Source: Rhizobium freirei PRF 81
Lineage (GTDB): Bacteria; Pseudomonadota; Alphaproteobacteria; Rhizobiales; Rhizobiaceae
DNA length: 64,000 nucleotides
Direction: 5' to 3'
Assembly (NCBI RefSeq): GCF_000359745.1
Contig: NZ_AQHN01000089.1
Span: 355,001 to 419,000 of the forward strand
Shown: in pieces, positions 1 to 8,963 of the stretch
Layout: each line of letters starts with the position of its first letter
Position numbering within the stretch: position 1 is the stretch's first letter
Translations under genes and position numbers: made by a program
The notes under the pieces: generated by a model
What the model was told of the DNA's origin: nothing
Database searches by the model: none
What the model saw: only the letters and a program-made list of their open reading frames with translations

Positions 1-1
1 T

Positions 2-139
2 TTCAATCCCGGCCGCCCATCTTCGACCGACATCGGCATTCGCGGCCAGATCGCGAAGAGCTTCCTGGGCCAGCTTGCACAGCCCTTCAGAAAGGATGGC
101 ATTCGCCAGATTCTCGGCCGCTCGACAAAAAGCGGCTGA
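2..139 (+). CDS. C-terminal end of an unidentified protein (left-truncated)
   Basis: An open frame enters from the left edge and stops with TGA at 137-139. The 45 visible residues are basic, contain a short hydrophobic stretch (SFLGQLAQPF) and end in GRSTKSG. I do not recognise the family from this tail. It points in the same direction as the lipoprotein gene 80 bases downstream. Frame choice rests only on a clean stop and plausible composition, so it could be a chance frame. Confidence 0.4.
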   Translation, partial: FNPGRPSSTDIGIRGQIAKSFLGQLAQPFRKDGIRQILGRSTKSG

Positions 140-222
140 TGCCGCGATGCGCAATGCTGCCGTAATCCTGGCAACGTACCCCCTGCCTGTGATCTCCCTC
201 CAGTTGCAGAAGGACGTTCTTG

Positions 223-609
223 ATGTCTGCCATTAGCATGAAGCGGCTCCCGGTCGGCGCTGCTGTTCTGACGATACTGCTGATAGTCTCGGCCTGTGCC
301 TCGCAAGTTATGAAAAGCTATATCGGAGCGCCGATCAGCAGTGTCATGCTCGACTATGGCCCGCCCGATAACGTCTACGATCTGCGTCCCGGCGAGCGTG
401 CCTATCAATGGCGCAAGCAGAAAACACAGGTGGTGCCCGGCCAAACCAGCGGCGTAGTCAAGGAAACGCGCCGGGGCAGCCGCTATGAGATGACGGAGAC
501 GCCGGGCTATGTCGAGCACACGGAGTGCTTCTACACCTTCTATACCCGGGGTTCCGGTTCAGATTGGTACGTGACCAGCTTCCGGCAACCGTCGCTCGAA
601 TGCGAATAG
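223..609 (+). CDS. Small lipoprotein, hypothetical
   Basis: A 128-residue protein with a basic N-terminus, a hydrophobic core and a lipobox VSAC with the lipidated Cys near residue 25, so a signal peptidase II substrate is expected. The mature part is polar with several Tyr residues and two late Cys. A run AGAAGGA about nine bases upstream supports ATG 223; a TTG at 220 and an ATG at 238 are alternatives. The SIMPL-domain gene follows after 39 bases in the same direction, so the two envelope proteins may be co-transcribed. I do not recognise a specific family. Confidence 0.75.
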   Translation: MSAISMKRLPVGAAVLTILLIVSACASQVMKSYIGAPISSVMLDYGPPDNVYDLRPGERAYQWRKQKTQVVPGQTSGVVKETRRGSRYEMTETPGYVEHTECFYTFYTRGSGSDWYVTSFRQPSLECE

Positions 610-648
610 GCGGAACCCTCTATCCCTCCAGCGACAGGACTTTCGGAC

Positions 649-1386
649 ATGAAACGTATTTCCATGATCGCGGTCGCCATCGCGACCCTTTCCGTGACGC
701 TGGCCGCTTCGGTGCGAGCCGAGCAGAAAATAGCAGAGGGTGCAGGCCTTATCCGGGTCGTCGGCGAAGGGCAGGTGCTTCGCAGTCCGGACCTTGCTGT
801 CCTCCGCTTGACGGTATTGCGCCAGGCGGCAGAAGCGAGCGAGGCGGTTGCGACGTCTACGGAGGCGACCCGCAACCTCATCGCCTCGCTTGTGTCCTCG
901 GGTATCGCCAGGGACGACATGCAAAGCGCGGATTTTCAGATCTCGCCGCGCTTCGACTTCACGGCGAAGCCGGATGGGACTCCCCCATCCTCCGCCATTA
1001 CCGGCTATGATGCCCGCAATACGCTGATGGTGCGCATCCGCAAGGTGTCGGAGGTCGGCAATGTCCTCGACGTCGCCTTGAAAAGCGGCGTCAACGAGGG
1101 CGGCTCGGTGGAATTCATGGTCGATGATGTGGCCGGTGCAGTCGACGAGGCGCGCAAGATCGCCGTTACCGCGGCAGGGAAGAGCGCCCGCTCCGTCGCA
1201 CAGGCTTCGGGCCTCAGACTCGGGCCGATCATCGCGATCGAAGACCAGCCTGCCGCGACCGTGTTTCCCTATGCTTCCACCGAGGCCAGGTTGCGCTCGG
1301 CGAGCACAAATGGCGGAGTGCCGATCGTATCAGGCATGAATGTCATCACCACGCGTGTCGCCGTCTCCTATCTGGTGGCGAGATGA
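649..1386 (+). CDS. SIMPL domain (DUF541) periplasmic protein
   Basis: A 245-residue protein with a classic signal peptide ending at about residue 25 (VRAEQ). The mature part has features of the SIMPL/DUF541 family: an early GEGQV segment followed by a segment on failed integer arithmetic-like LRLTVLRQA, then GYDARNTLMVRIRK and the closing TTRVAVSYLVAR strand. Family members (for example E. coli YggE and BP26 of Brucella) are periplasmic and linked to oxidative stress or form oligomeric channels; the exact role is unsettled. It sits directly downstream of a lipoprotein gene and its stop codon abuts the beta-lactamase remnant. Confidence 0.85.
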   Translation: MKRISMIAVAIATLSVTLAASVRAEQKIAEGAGLIRVVGEGQVLRSPDLAVLRLTVLRQAAEASEAVATSTEATRNLIASLVSSGIARDDMQSADFQISPRFDFTAKPDGTPPSSAITGYDARNTLMVRIRKVSEVGNVLDVALKSGVNEGGSVEFMVDDVAGAVDEARKIAVTAAGKSARSVAQASGLRLGPIIAIEDQPAATVFPYASTEARLRSASTNGGVPIVSGMNVITTRVAVSYLVAR

Positions 1387-1980
1387 ATGGATCGGCCCTA
1401 TGTCAAAGGTTATTCCGATTGGGCGACGATATGGGAGGACAAGGCGATGCCGCGCCTCTGGATGGAGAAAACCATCGTCTGGTATTCTCAGCGTTTCACG
1501 GAGGCGCCGGGCGCCGCGAAATTCCAGGCCTATGTCCGGCAATTCAATTACGGCAATCGCGACGTCTCCGGCAATCCCGGCAGGCATGATGGCCTGGCGT
1601 ATACCTAGCCAGGCTCATCGCTGAAGATCTCGCCGGTCGAGCAGCTCGCTTTCCTGCGAAAGCTGGTCCGCCGGGAGTTTGATGTCAGTGAACACGCCTA
1701 TGATATGACGACGAAGATAGCCGACTAAGGAGTGTAGCCGTCAGGCTCATATCTTTGGCAAGACCGGCGCCATGCCGGCATCGAAAGCCGGGGCACGCCG
1801 CGATCGTAACAGGATGTATGGCTGGTTCGTCGGCTGGGCGGTCAAGGGAGATCGCAGGATCGTGTTTGCGCGCCTCGCCGGCGAAGAGCGGAATATACCG
1901 GGCTCGGCCGGCCGAAGGACATGCGATGCCCTCTTCAAGGACTTGCTTTCCAGGCTCGACACGCTTCTGATCGCAAGGGT
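1387..1980 (+). pseudogene. Class D (OXA-type) beta-lactamase remnant
   Basis: Translated pieces match the C-terminal half of class D serine beta-lactamases in order. Frame 1 from 1387 gives YVKGYSDWATIWEDKAMP, a VWYSQ segment, the family YGN motif at 1549-1557, and then SLKISPVEQLAFLRKLVRRE. The KTG motif is at 1760-1768 in a frame shifted by one base, followed by MYGWFVGWAVKGDRRIVFAR. The reading is broken by TAG at 1606-1608, TAA at 1726-1728 and a frameshift between about 1728 and 1750. The N-terminal half with the STFK serine is absent: the homology starts right at the stop of the preceding gene. It cannot make an active enzyme. The right end is approximate. Confidence 0.85.
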
Positions 1981-2001
1981 ACTCCGATTTCCACCGGAAC
2001 G

Positions 2002-2274
2002 TCAGCCCTGCTCCTTGTCATCGGTTTCGCCCCATCGCCACCGCCATGGGGCATCGCTTTTCCACCAGACAACGAAAATCAAAAGGGCCGTCGGAATGCC
2101 GATTGCCAGCGCATAGGCGAAGGGATGACTGTCGGCAAAGGGTGCGACGACGCTGATGGCTGCGGCCAGCGCGAGTGCATAGATCGCAACGGCGGCCCAG
2201 CCTTGCCAGTGACAAGGCAGACCGGCTCCGTAGCCATAGGTTTTGACGCGGAACCACGGTACTTGTTTCGTCAT
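2002..2274 (-). CDS. Small membrane protein attached to RND pump operon
   Basis: A 90-residue protein with two predicted membrane segments, roughly residues 26-46 and 54-70, and a charged tail ending TDDKEQG. Its start overlaps the stop of the upstream RND transporter gene by four bases (ATGA type), so it is probably translationally coupled to it. No known family recognised. Small inner-membrane proteins can associate with RND pumps (AcrZ in E. coli), but this is only a positional analogy; there is no sequence likeness I can see. Confidence 0.7.
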   Translation of the reverse strand: MTKQVPWFRVKTYGYGAGLPCHWQGWAAVAIYALALAAAISVVAPFADSHPFAYALAIGIPTALLIFVVWWKSDAPWRWRWGETDDKEQG

Positions 2275-5200
2275 TCCGCCGCGTCCTTTATCTGATCGGC
2301 TGTCGGTTGGTCCTGTTGCTTTCTCAGCATTGTCCGGCAGCTTTCGATCAACGACAAGGCGACCGGCACGAAGACGAGCGTCAGCGCCGTTGAGGAGAGC
2401 AGGCCGCCGATCACAGCATGGGCCATCGATGCGCGTTCCTCTCCGCCTTCGCCAAGCCCGAGCGCCAGCGGTATCATGCCGATGATCATCGCCGAGGTGG
2501 TCATGACGATCGGGCGGAACCGGACGGTGCCGGCGTCGATCAGGCTCTGCTTCATGCTGGCGCCCTCCTTGCGGCGCTTGTTGGCGTGATCCACGAGCAG
2601 GATGGCGTTCTTCGTCACCAGGCCCATCAGCATGATGAAGCCGATCACCGAGAAGATGTTGATCGTCGAGCCGGTCAAAAGAAGACCGGCCAGCACGCCG
2701 CTGACCGAGAGGGGCAGGCTGGTCATGATGGCGACCGGCTGAACGAAGGAGCCGAATTGCGAGGCAAGGATGAGGTAGATGAAGACGATGGCCAGCATCA
2801 GGGCTTGCACCGCGTAGCCGAAGCTTTCCATCATGTCGTCCGCCTCGCCGCCGATGGCGATGCGATAGCCAGCCGGCAAATTCATGGAGCCGATCACCGT
2901 CTGGATATCGCGGACGACGACGCCAAGGGGCTGGCCGTTCAGATTGGCGGAAAGGCGAACCTCGCGGTCGCCGTCGCGGCGGATGATCGTCTGCGGCGCC
3001 AGGGTCTCGGTGATGTCAGCCACCTGCGCCAGCGGCACCGTCGCTGCGGGGCCGGTTGCGCCGGCTCGCTCGACAGGAATAGGGATTTGTTCGAGATCGT
3101 CGATCGTCTGGCGGCCCGCTTCTGGCAATCGAATGGCGACGTAGCGGGATTCGGCGCCGCCATAGGCCCAGCTCGTCAGTTTTTCCCCTGCGATCAGCGG
3201 GCGAAGATTGTTCTCGATCGTTGCGGTCGAAATCCCAAGATCGGCCGCCTCCACGGCGCGAAGCCGGATCATCAGCATGGGACGTTTCTTGTCTGCGGAG
3301 GATTCGAGGTCTATGAGCCCGCCGATCGTGCCGAGTCTGGCCTTCATGTCTTGCGACAGGCGCTCGAGGACGTTCAGATCGCCGCCCTGGATCGATATCT
3401 GGATCGTTTTCGACCCTGAGCCTGTGCCGTCTCCGGGTTGTCCGACCTCCACCTTGACCGCTGCGACAGGGCTCAACGCTTCGCGCAGCTTCGGCGCGAT
3501 CGTGACGGAACTCATTGTTCTCTTGTCCGACGGCACCATGGAGGCGGTGATTCTTGCCTCATTGGTATTGGCGGCATCACCGCTGTTCACGGTCGAGTAC
3601 AGGTCCTGGATATCCGGAAACTGCCGCAGGATAGCTTCGGCCTGCCTGATCTTGGCGGCGGTATATTCGACCGATGATCCCTCCGGGAGAGTGAGGCTCA
3701 CGGAGACCATGCCCTGATCCGATTTCGGCACGAATTCCGTGTCGATCCTCGGGATAAGACAAAGACTTCCGGCAAACAGTGCCAGAACGCAGAAGAACGT
3801 GACGGCACGATGAGCAAGGCACCAGCCGACCATCCGGCCATAGCGCTGCGCGATTCTCTCGAAGCCATGGTCGAAACGGTCGAGCATCGCTTGAAGGCGT
3901 CCTCTTCTTCCCGACGCCGGTCGATCCGCCCAGACGCTTGAAAGCATCGGATCGAGCGTGAAGGAAACGAAAAGCGAAATCAGCACGGCCACGGACACAG
4001 TAAGGCCGAACTGAAGGAAGAATCGGCCGATAATGCCGCCCATGAATGCCACGGGGAGGAAGACGGCAACGATGGAAAGTGTGGTGGCGAGCACCGCAAG
4101 ACCGATCTCCGACGTGCCATCCAGGGCCGCAAGCCTGCGATCCTTGCCCATGGCCGCATGACGGCTGATGTTTTCGCGCACGACGATTGCGTCGTCGATC
4201 AGGATGCCGATGCAGATCGACAGCGCCAGCATGGTCATAAGATTGAGGCTGAAGCCCATGACGGCCATGGCGGCAAAGGTGCCGATGACCGCGACCGGCA
4301 ATGTGAGCGCCGTAATGACGGTCGAGCGCCAGGAATTCAGAAACAGCAGAACGATGACGATCGTCAGCGCACCGCCCTCGATGATCGTTCTCTGCACGTC
4401 GCCGATCTGCCCGACGATCGTTCGCGAACTATCCTGCGATACGACGATGCCGATGTCCTTCAGCGCGTCGTCTTTTCTGAGGCGCGTCAGTTCCCGCTCG
4501 ATGCCCTTTGCGACCTCGACGGTGTTTGCACCCTCCAGCTTGTTGATGTCGAGGCCGAGCGCAGGCTTGCCGTTGAACCAGGCGCGGCTCTTCGGATCTG
4601 CGCCCGCCTCTATCACCTCGGCGACTTCCGAGAGCCGGATGGTGCGGCCGGCACTATCGCGGGCGAGGACGATGTCGGCAAAGTCCCCGACCTTGCCCGG
4701 CTGGACGCTGACGGTGACGCTGCGCTCGCGCGCCGATGAGATGATGGAGCCGATGGCGCTGTCGCGCGTAGCCCGCTCGATGGCCTCGATCACGGTTGGG
4801 ACCGCGATGCCGAAGGATTGGAGTCTGGCAGGATCGGGCTGAATTCGTACCTGATCCTCACTGCCGCCGACCAGCGTCACCTGGCCGACGCCGGGCACGC
4901 GGCGCAGCCGCGGCACGATGGTTGTGTCGGCGATCTTCGTCATCCGGCTGAGAGGCGCATCCGCGGAGAAGGCGGCGAGCGACATGATCGGCGCATCCTG
5001 CGGATTGAAGCGCGTGACGACCGGACGATCCGCGCCGTCTGGAAGCGCGTCCTGCAGCCGCGATATGCGGTCGCGCACCTCGTCCGCCGCTGCTCTCGAT
5101 GGCGTTTCGAGCGTGAATTCCGCGATAACAAGCGAATTGCCCGTCGACGATCGTGAGGTGACTTTCTTAACGCCGGCGATCGCGCCTATGCTTTCCTCGA

Positions 5201-5399
5201 TGGGGCGGCTCACCTGCTGCTCGACGGCAAGCGCCGACGCGCCGTCGAAGTTGGTGGAGACAACCACAGTCGGCAAATCTATCGAGGGGAGCAGGTCCAC
5301 GGGCAGGCGCGACCAGGCTGTGATGCCCAGCACGACGATGGCAACCATGACCATCGTGGCAAAAACGGGCTGCTGAATGGAAATACGGGCTAGAAGCAT
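2271..5399 (-). CDS. RND efflux transporter, HAE1 (AcrB-like) family
   Basis: A 1042-residue proton-driven inner-membrane efflux pump. It opens with the typical first membrane helix (RISIQQPVFATMVMVAIVVLG), then the porter segment LPVDLLPSIDLPTVVVS, a central helix bundle with LPVAVIGTFAAMAVMGFSLN and SICIGILIDDAIVVRENISR (family acidic residues of the proton relay), a second periplasmic half, and the mirrored bundle with IMLMGLVTKNAILLVDHAN. Length is normal for the family. The membrane-fusion partner lies nine bases upstream in the same direction, while no outer-membrane TolC-type gene is nearby, so a distant channel is presumably used. Substrates cannot be told from sequence; no adjacent dedicated regulator. 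Confidence 0.95.
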   Translation of the reverse strand: MLLARISIQQPVFATMVMVAIVVLGITAWSRLPVDLLPSIDLPTVVVSTNFDGASALAVEQQVSRPIEESIGAIAGVKKVTSRSSTGNSLVIAEFTLETPSRAAADEVRDRISRLQDALPDGADRPVVTRFNPQDAPIMSLAAFSADAPLSRMTKIADTTIVPRLRRVPGVGQVTLVGGSEDQVRIQPDPARLQSFGIAVPTVIEAIERATRDSAIGSIISSARERSVTVSVQPGKVGDFADIVLARDSAGRTIRLSEVAEVIEAGADPKSRAWFNGKPALGLDINKLEGANTVEVAKGIERELTRLRKDDALKDIGIVVSQDSSRTIVGQIGDVQRTIIEGGALTIVIVLLFLNSWRSTVITALTLPVAVIGTFAAMAVMGFSLNLMTMLALSICIGILIDDAIVVRENISRHAAMGKDRRLAALDGTSEIGLAVLATTLSIVAVFLPVAFMGGIIGRFFLQFGLTVSVAVLISLFVSFTLDPMLSSVWADRPASGRRGRLQAMLDRFDHGFERIAQRYGRMVGWCLAHRAVTFFCVLALFAGSLCLIPRIDTEFVPKSDQGMVSVSLTLPEGSSVEYTAAKIRQAEAILRQFPDIQDLYSTVNSGDAANTNEARITASMVPSDKRTMSSVTIAPKLREALSPVAAVKVEVGQPGDGTGSGSKTIQISIQGGDLNVLERLSQDMKARLGTIGGLIDLESSADKKRPMLMIRLRAVEAADLGISTATIENNLRPLIAGEKLTSWAYGGAESRYVAIRLPEAGRQTIDDLEQIPIPVERAGATGPAATVPLAQVADITETLAPQTIIRRDGDREVRLSANLNGQPLGVVVRDIQTVIGSMNLPAGYRIAIGGEADDMMESFGYAVQALMLAIVFIYLILASQFGSFVQPVAIMTSLPLSVSGVLAGLLLTGSTINIFSVIGFIMLMGLVTKNAILLVDHANKRRKEGASMKQSLIDAGTVRFRPIVMTTSAMIIGMIPLALGLGEGGEERASMAHAVIGGLLSSTALTLVFVPVALSLIESCRTMLRKQQDQPTADQIKDAAE

Positions 5400-5408
5400 G
5401 TGCGACCT

Positions 5409-6539
5409 TCAGCGCTCCGCGATTTTCACCGGGGAGCCGTTGGAAACGTTCTTGAGCGGCACGGTTATGACGATATCGCCTTCGCTCAGCCCGTCGCGGA
5501 TCTCGACGAGATCCTCTCCGACTTCGGAAGTGCCGAGAACCACCGGCTGCCGCCGGACGGCGCCATCGACGATTGTTCGGACGAAGCTTTCTCCCGCGTC
5601 CCTGGCGATCGCGCCGGCGGGAACGGCGAGAATATTCTCGCGCTTCTTGATCTGCAGGGAGCCGTGGCCGAACATGCCGCCACGAAGGCCGGGCACAGGG
5701 TGATCGAGCCTGAGATAGACCTGCAGCGAACGCGAGGTGTCGAGGGTTGCCGGGCTGATTCTGTCGAGCCGGGCCGAGAGAGGCTTGTTCGGTAATCCCT
5801 CGATCTCGACGGAGGTCGTCTGCCCGATGGAGAGCCCGGCGCTTTCCTGCGGCGGAATGAGGGCGACCAGGTCCAGCTGCGCGATATCGACAATCTCGAA
5901 TAGTTCGGTATTGATCGATACGGCCTGGCCGGGATTGACCTTTCGGGAGTTGACGATGCCGTCGAAGGGGGCGGTCACGGCCGCGTCGTCAAGCGCGCGC
6001 CGCGCCTCTGCCTCCTCGGCCTGCAGGGCGCGCAATTCGGCTTTCTGCACGGCGACGTCGGTCTCGGCCTCGATGAGCTTCGCCTGCGCGACACCGCCGG
6101 TGGCGGCGAGGCTGCGCGTGCGCTCCAGATCCTTCTGTGCCCGCAAGAGCGTCGCGGCCTTGGCTTCGGTGTTCGCCACCAGCTTGTTCAGGGAAAGCGT
6201 CAGGGTTTCCGTGTTGAAGCGCGCGATGACAACACCGGCGCGAACGTTTGTTCCGACATCGGCCTCGACGCCGGCCAGCGTGCCGGACAATCTCGCCGTC
6301 AGCGTCACACGCCGGGCAGGCTGAATGAAACCGTTGATGCGAATATCCCGCTTGTAGGTTTGCCGGCGAACTTTCGTCACCTCCATGGCCGCGACTTCAA
6401 TCGTCTTGGCTGTGGGCGCCTGTTCTCTTTGCGCGGCGTCACGGCCGGCGGACGTGATCAAGACGCCTGCAACGCCCAGCGCAATCAGCGCCAGGACGAT
6501 CGTTATTTTCGTGACACGGCTCGTCATGGCATCCATCAC
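5409..6539 (-). CDS. RND pump periplasmic adaptor (HlyD/AcrA-like)
   Basis: A 376-residue membrane-fusion protein that links the RND pump to an outer-membrane channel. An N-terminal hydrophobic anchor spans about residues 10-30, followed by a barrel-sandwich half (GFIQPARRVTLTARLSG, GTNVRAGVVIARFN), a long alpha-hairpin (residues about 115-180) rich in Ala, Glu and Arg, the second lipoyl half (DAAVTAPFDGIVNSRKVNPG) and beta-barrel domain. It is the first gene of the three-gene pump operon. The annotated start is a GTG-ATG pair; ATG codons a few residues in are equally possible because no strong ribosome binding site is visible. Confidence 0.92.
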   Translation of the reverse strand: MMDAMTSRVTKITIVLALIALGVAGVLITSAGRDAAQREQAPTAKTIEVAAMEVTKVRRQTYKRDIRINGFIQPARRVTLTARLSGTLAGVEADVGTNVRAGVVIARFNTETLTLSLNKLVANTEAKAATLLRAQKDLERTRSLAATGGVAQAKLIEAETDVAVQKAELRALQAEEAEARRALDDAAVTAPFDGIVNSRKVNPGQAVSINTELFEIVDIAQLDLVALIPPQESAGLSIGQTTSVEIEGLPNKPLSARLDRISPATLDTSRSLQVYLRLDHPVPGLRGGMFGHGSLQIKKRENILAVPAGAIARDAGESFVRTIVDGAVRRQPVVLGTSEVGEDLVEIRDGLSEGDIVITVPLKNVSNGSPVKIAER

Positions 6540-6667
6540 TATGCTGTCGTCTCGAGAGTGAGAGCGGCGAGAGGGCTGACTCGGGGTGTGATCAGCCAGC
6601 TGTCGCCGCTCCCCGTCTGGCGCGTTCTTGCTTGAAAGGCGCGCCGACGTTTGCGAAATTCGTCCGG

Positions 6668-7297
6668 TCAGAAGCGATAGTTCAGGCCGGCCTTGATCAC
6701 ATGGTCATGAACATCGGTCTTCGATTTGCCGCCTGCCGAATACGTCGTCACATCGTTGGTCGTGACGTAGTTGTATTCGATCTTGGCAGACAGGCCGCCG
6801 CCGAAGCCTTGTTCGACGCCGGCGCCGAGCAGATAGCCCTGCTTCCAGCCGCTCGGGCCGGAAATGCCCTTTCCGCCTTCGAATTTGGTCATCGTCAGAC
6901 CCGCCGTCCCGTAAACGAAGGTGCGGTCGAAAGTCAGGCCGGCCTTGGCCTTGGCGGCACCGCGGAAGCGCTCTTCCAGACGGCCGTTCGGCACGCGTAC
7001 TTCGTTGTTGCCGAGGTAGGAACCTTCCAGTTCCGCGCCGACGATGCCAGGGCCGACCTGAAAATTGTAACCGGCCTGGACACCGGCGGCGAAGCCTTTG
7101 CCGCTGGAAAACGGGTTCAGCTTCGGCGAGGCGATGCCCCCATGCGCGCCGAAATATGCGCCACTCCATTGGAAGGCCGGCGGCCGTTCGTAGCTGTTGT
7201 CCGGAGCCTGATAGTTCGTGTAATCGGCGGCGGATGCGGTGGTCGCGGCTGTAGCGGCCAGAGCCGCGAAGACAATCGATTTTGCACTGAGCGACAT
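6668..7297 (-). CDS. Outer-membrane beta-barrel protein (RopB/Omp25-like)
   Basis: A 209-residue protein with a signal peptide cleaved after about residue 23 (ASAAD). The mature chain has alternating strand pattern typical of 8-strand OmpA-like barrels, with WSGAYFGAHGG near the start, GFAAGVQAGYNFQ, GAELEGSYLG, and the terminal aromatic KAGLNYRF needed for barrel assembly. Rhizobial RopB/Omp25 family proteins look like this. Start at 7297 is chosen because GGAG lies seven bases upstream and the signal peptide starts there; an in-frame extension to 7342 adds a poor leader. It stands alone, followed by the pump operon after 128 bases. Confidence 0.88.
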   Translation of the reverse strand: MSLSAKSIVFAALAATAATTASAADYTNYQAPDNSYERPPAFQWSGAYFGAHGGIASPKLNPFSSGKGFAAGVQAGYNFQVGPGIVGAELEGSYLGNNEVRVPNGRLEERFRGAAKAKAGLTFDRTFVYGTAGLTMTKFEGGKGISGPSGWKQGYLLGAGVEQGFGGGLSAKIEYNYVTTNDVTTYSAGGKSKTDVHDHVIKAGLNYRF

Positions 7298-7640
7298 TGG
7301 TAAACTCCATACGAAACCCATGCACCATCCCCCGGCGCCCATAAGGTCTCTGTTTGCGTTGGAGAACCGGAAACCGGTTCCTGCTGCTCTCCGGGGCCGT
7401 CCGTCTTGGGAGCGGATCGGTGTCAGGAGATGGAGATCATTTTGCCTGCGAGAGTTGCGGCTACATTGCGGAATTTGAAAATATTGAAAAATTATCGAGT
7501 ATTTTTATACAGTTGAACAGAATTTTTTAACCATATTTTAAGGATGACGCTGTTGCCCCGGTCGACCGCAAATGCTGGATGGCATCATTGCGCGCAATGG
7601 GTGTCTCTCGCATCGTCGGCTGTATTCGCCTCCGTCCTGG
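7298..7640. other. Gene-free intergenic region with AT-rich stretch
   Basis: No coding frame with support was found. About 7465-7545 is strikingly AT-rich for this genome (runs such as attgaaaaattatcgagta and gaattttttaaccat) and lies upstream of the outer-membrane protein gene, so it probably carries that gene's promoter and leader. No clear hairpin terminator is visible for the MFS gene, which ends at 7641 reading toward this region. Confidence 0.5.
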
Positions 7641-8843
7641 CTAATCGTTCTCGATGGCTTCCAGCCATGCGGAGCTGACCGCAGCCGCCAGCGATAGCAG
7701 GAACACCAGAAGGGTGCAGGTCGTGCGGAATGAGGTGAGGCCGATCGAGGCACCGGTCAGCATATATTCGAGCGGCAGAAACAACAGAACGACGGAATAG
7801 GAGAGCCCCATGACATAGGGCCGGTTGCCGCGAGACGTCTTGACTTGAAGGACCGCGGCGAAGGCGGGCGAGAGCCAGCCATTCGCCAACCCTGCAACAA
7901 GACCGGCGAGCATCATGGTCAATGGCGAGACCTCGACCCACATCAGCGCCGTTGCCAGCGCCAGCCCGAGAAAAGCTCCGGCGGCGATAGAGGAAGGCAT
8001 GGGCGTGCTCTGCCGCGAGGCCAGATACAGGTTCATCATGATCGTGCCCGTCGCCGATGCTGCGAGAAAAATGCCGAGCCAGGCCACGGATACGCCCTGC
8101 AGCCGCAAGGCGGCCGGCACCAGGAAAATCTGCAGCGTCATGAAATAGCCGAGTGCTGCGCTGGCGCAGAGGGCAAGCGGCAGCGACACGGCCGAACCGC
8201 GAAACTGCCTGACCGCAACGATGATGTCCCGGAAGCGCGGTGCCGGCCGCAGCCGGAATTTCGGCAGGCTTAGGGACAAAAGCGTCATGGCGGCGAAGTT
8301 GCAGATCGCGATCCACCAGGCAGCGTCCTTCGAGCCTATGGCCGCAATGATGAAGGCGCTGCCCGCCGACGCCGTAAGAAGGACAAAACCGTCGATCGTA
8401 TCGTCGACGGAATTGGCATCCGTAAGCGACAGCCCCGAAAGCCGGGCGATTTCCGGAACTTTCGCCTCGGTGGCAACCGTCGCCGGGCCATCGAGGATGA
8501 CGCTCAGAAGGCCAAAAAGGATGAGCATACCCGGGCTGAGGAAATCGGCGGTATAGAGTGCGGCAATCAGCAATGACGTCAGCGCTCCGACCTTGGCGGA
8601 GATGAGCGCCGTATAGCGGACGCCGAGCAGCTCGGCCACATAGCCGCCGAAGACCATGCCGACCAGAAGCACGATGCCGTTGATGAACACCGTCAGCGCC
8701 ATGAACACCACGCTGCCGGTCAGGTCGTACATGATCCAGGGATAAAGCACGGCCGCGAAGGCATGGCTGAAATTGAGAGCCACGTTGCTGAGCTGCAGCC
8801 CGAGGAAGGGCCATCGCGCATTGCGTTGAAGTCGTTGAAGCAC
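7641..8843 (-). CDS. MFS transporter
   Basis: A 400-residue hydrophobic protein with about twelve predicted membrane helices, in two groups split near residue 200 by the positively charged LPKFRLRPAPRFRDIIV loop. The helix 2-3 region (GMVFGGYVAELLGVRYTAL) fits the major facilitator signature loosely. Start is GTG at 8843; a purine run upstream is weak. It resembles MFS_1 drug or small-molecule exporters, but the substrate is not predictable. The neighbouring two-component genes are in the same direction with a gap of 120 bases, so regulation by that system is possible but not shown. Confidence 0.85.
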   Translation of the reverse strand: MLQRLQRNARWPFLGLQLSNVALNFSHAFAAVLYPWIMYDLTGSVVFMALTVFINGIVLLVGMVFGGYVAELLGVRYTALISAKVGALTSLLIAALYTADFLSPGMLILFGLLSVILDGPATVATEAKVPEIARLSGLSLTDANSVDDTIDGFVLLTASAGSAFIIAAIGSKDAAWWIAICNFAAMTLLSLSLPKFRLRPAPRFRDIIVAVRQFRGSAVSLPLALCASAALGYFMTLQIFLVPAALRLQGVSVAWLGIFLAASATGTIMMNLYLASRQSTPMPSSIAAGAFLGLALATALMWVEVSPLTMMLAGLVAGLANGWLSPAFAAVLQVKTSRGNRPYVMGLSYSVVLLFLPLEYMLTGASIGLTSFRTTCTLLVFLLSLAAAVSSAWLEAIEND

Positions 8844-8963
8844 GGTTCTTTCCCGATGATCGTTTCGATCGTCAGGTTCGGTGTGCTGCCTTGCGGTAAC
8901 ATTACGGACACCAAAATTATCCGGGATAACCGCAGATTGCGGAAGGGGTTGGAGATATGCGCC

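Noticed and set aside
1340..1624. Alternative gene overlapping the beta-lactamase remnant
   Set aside because: Arg/Ser-rich frame without homology, while the frame from 1387 gives a continuous match to class D enzymes.
2418..3419. Long open frame on the plus strand (333 codons)
   Set aside because: It lies antisense to the RND pump gene and has His/Asp/Arg-rich composition typical of mirror frames of GC-rich genes; no family motif or ribosome site.
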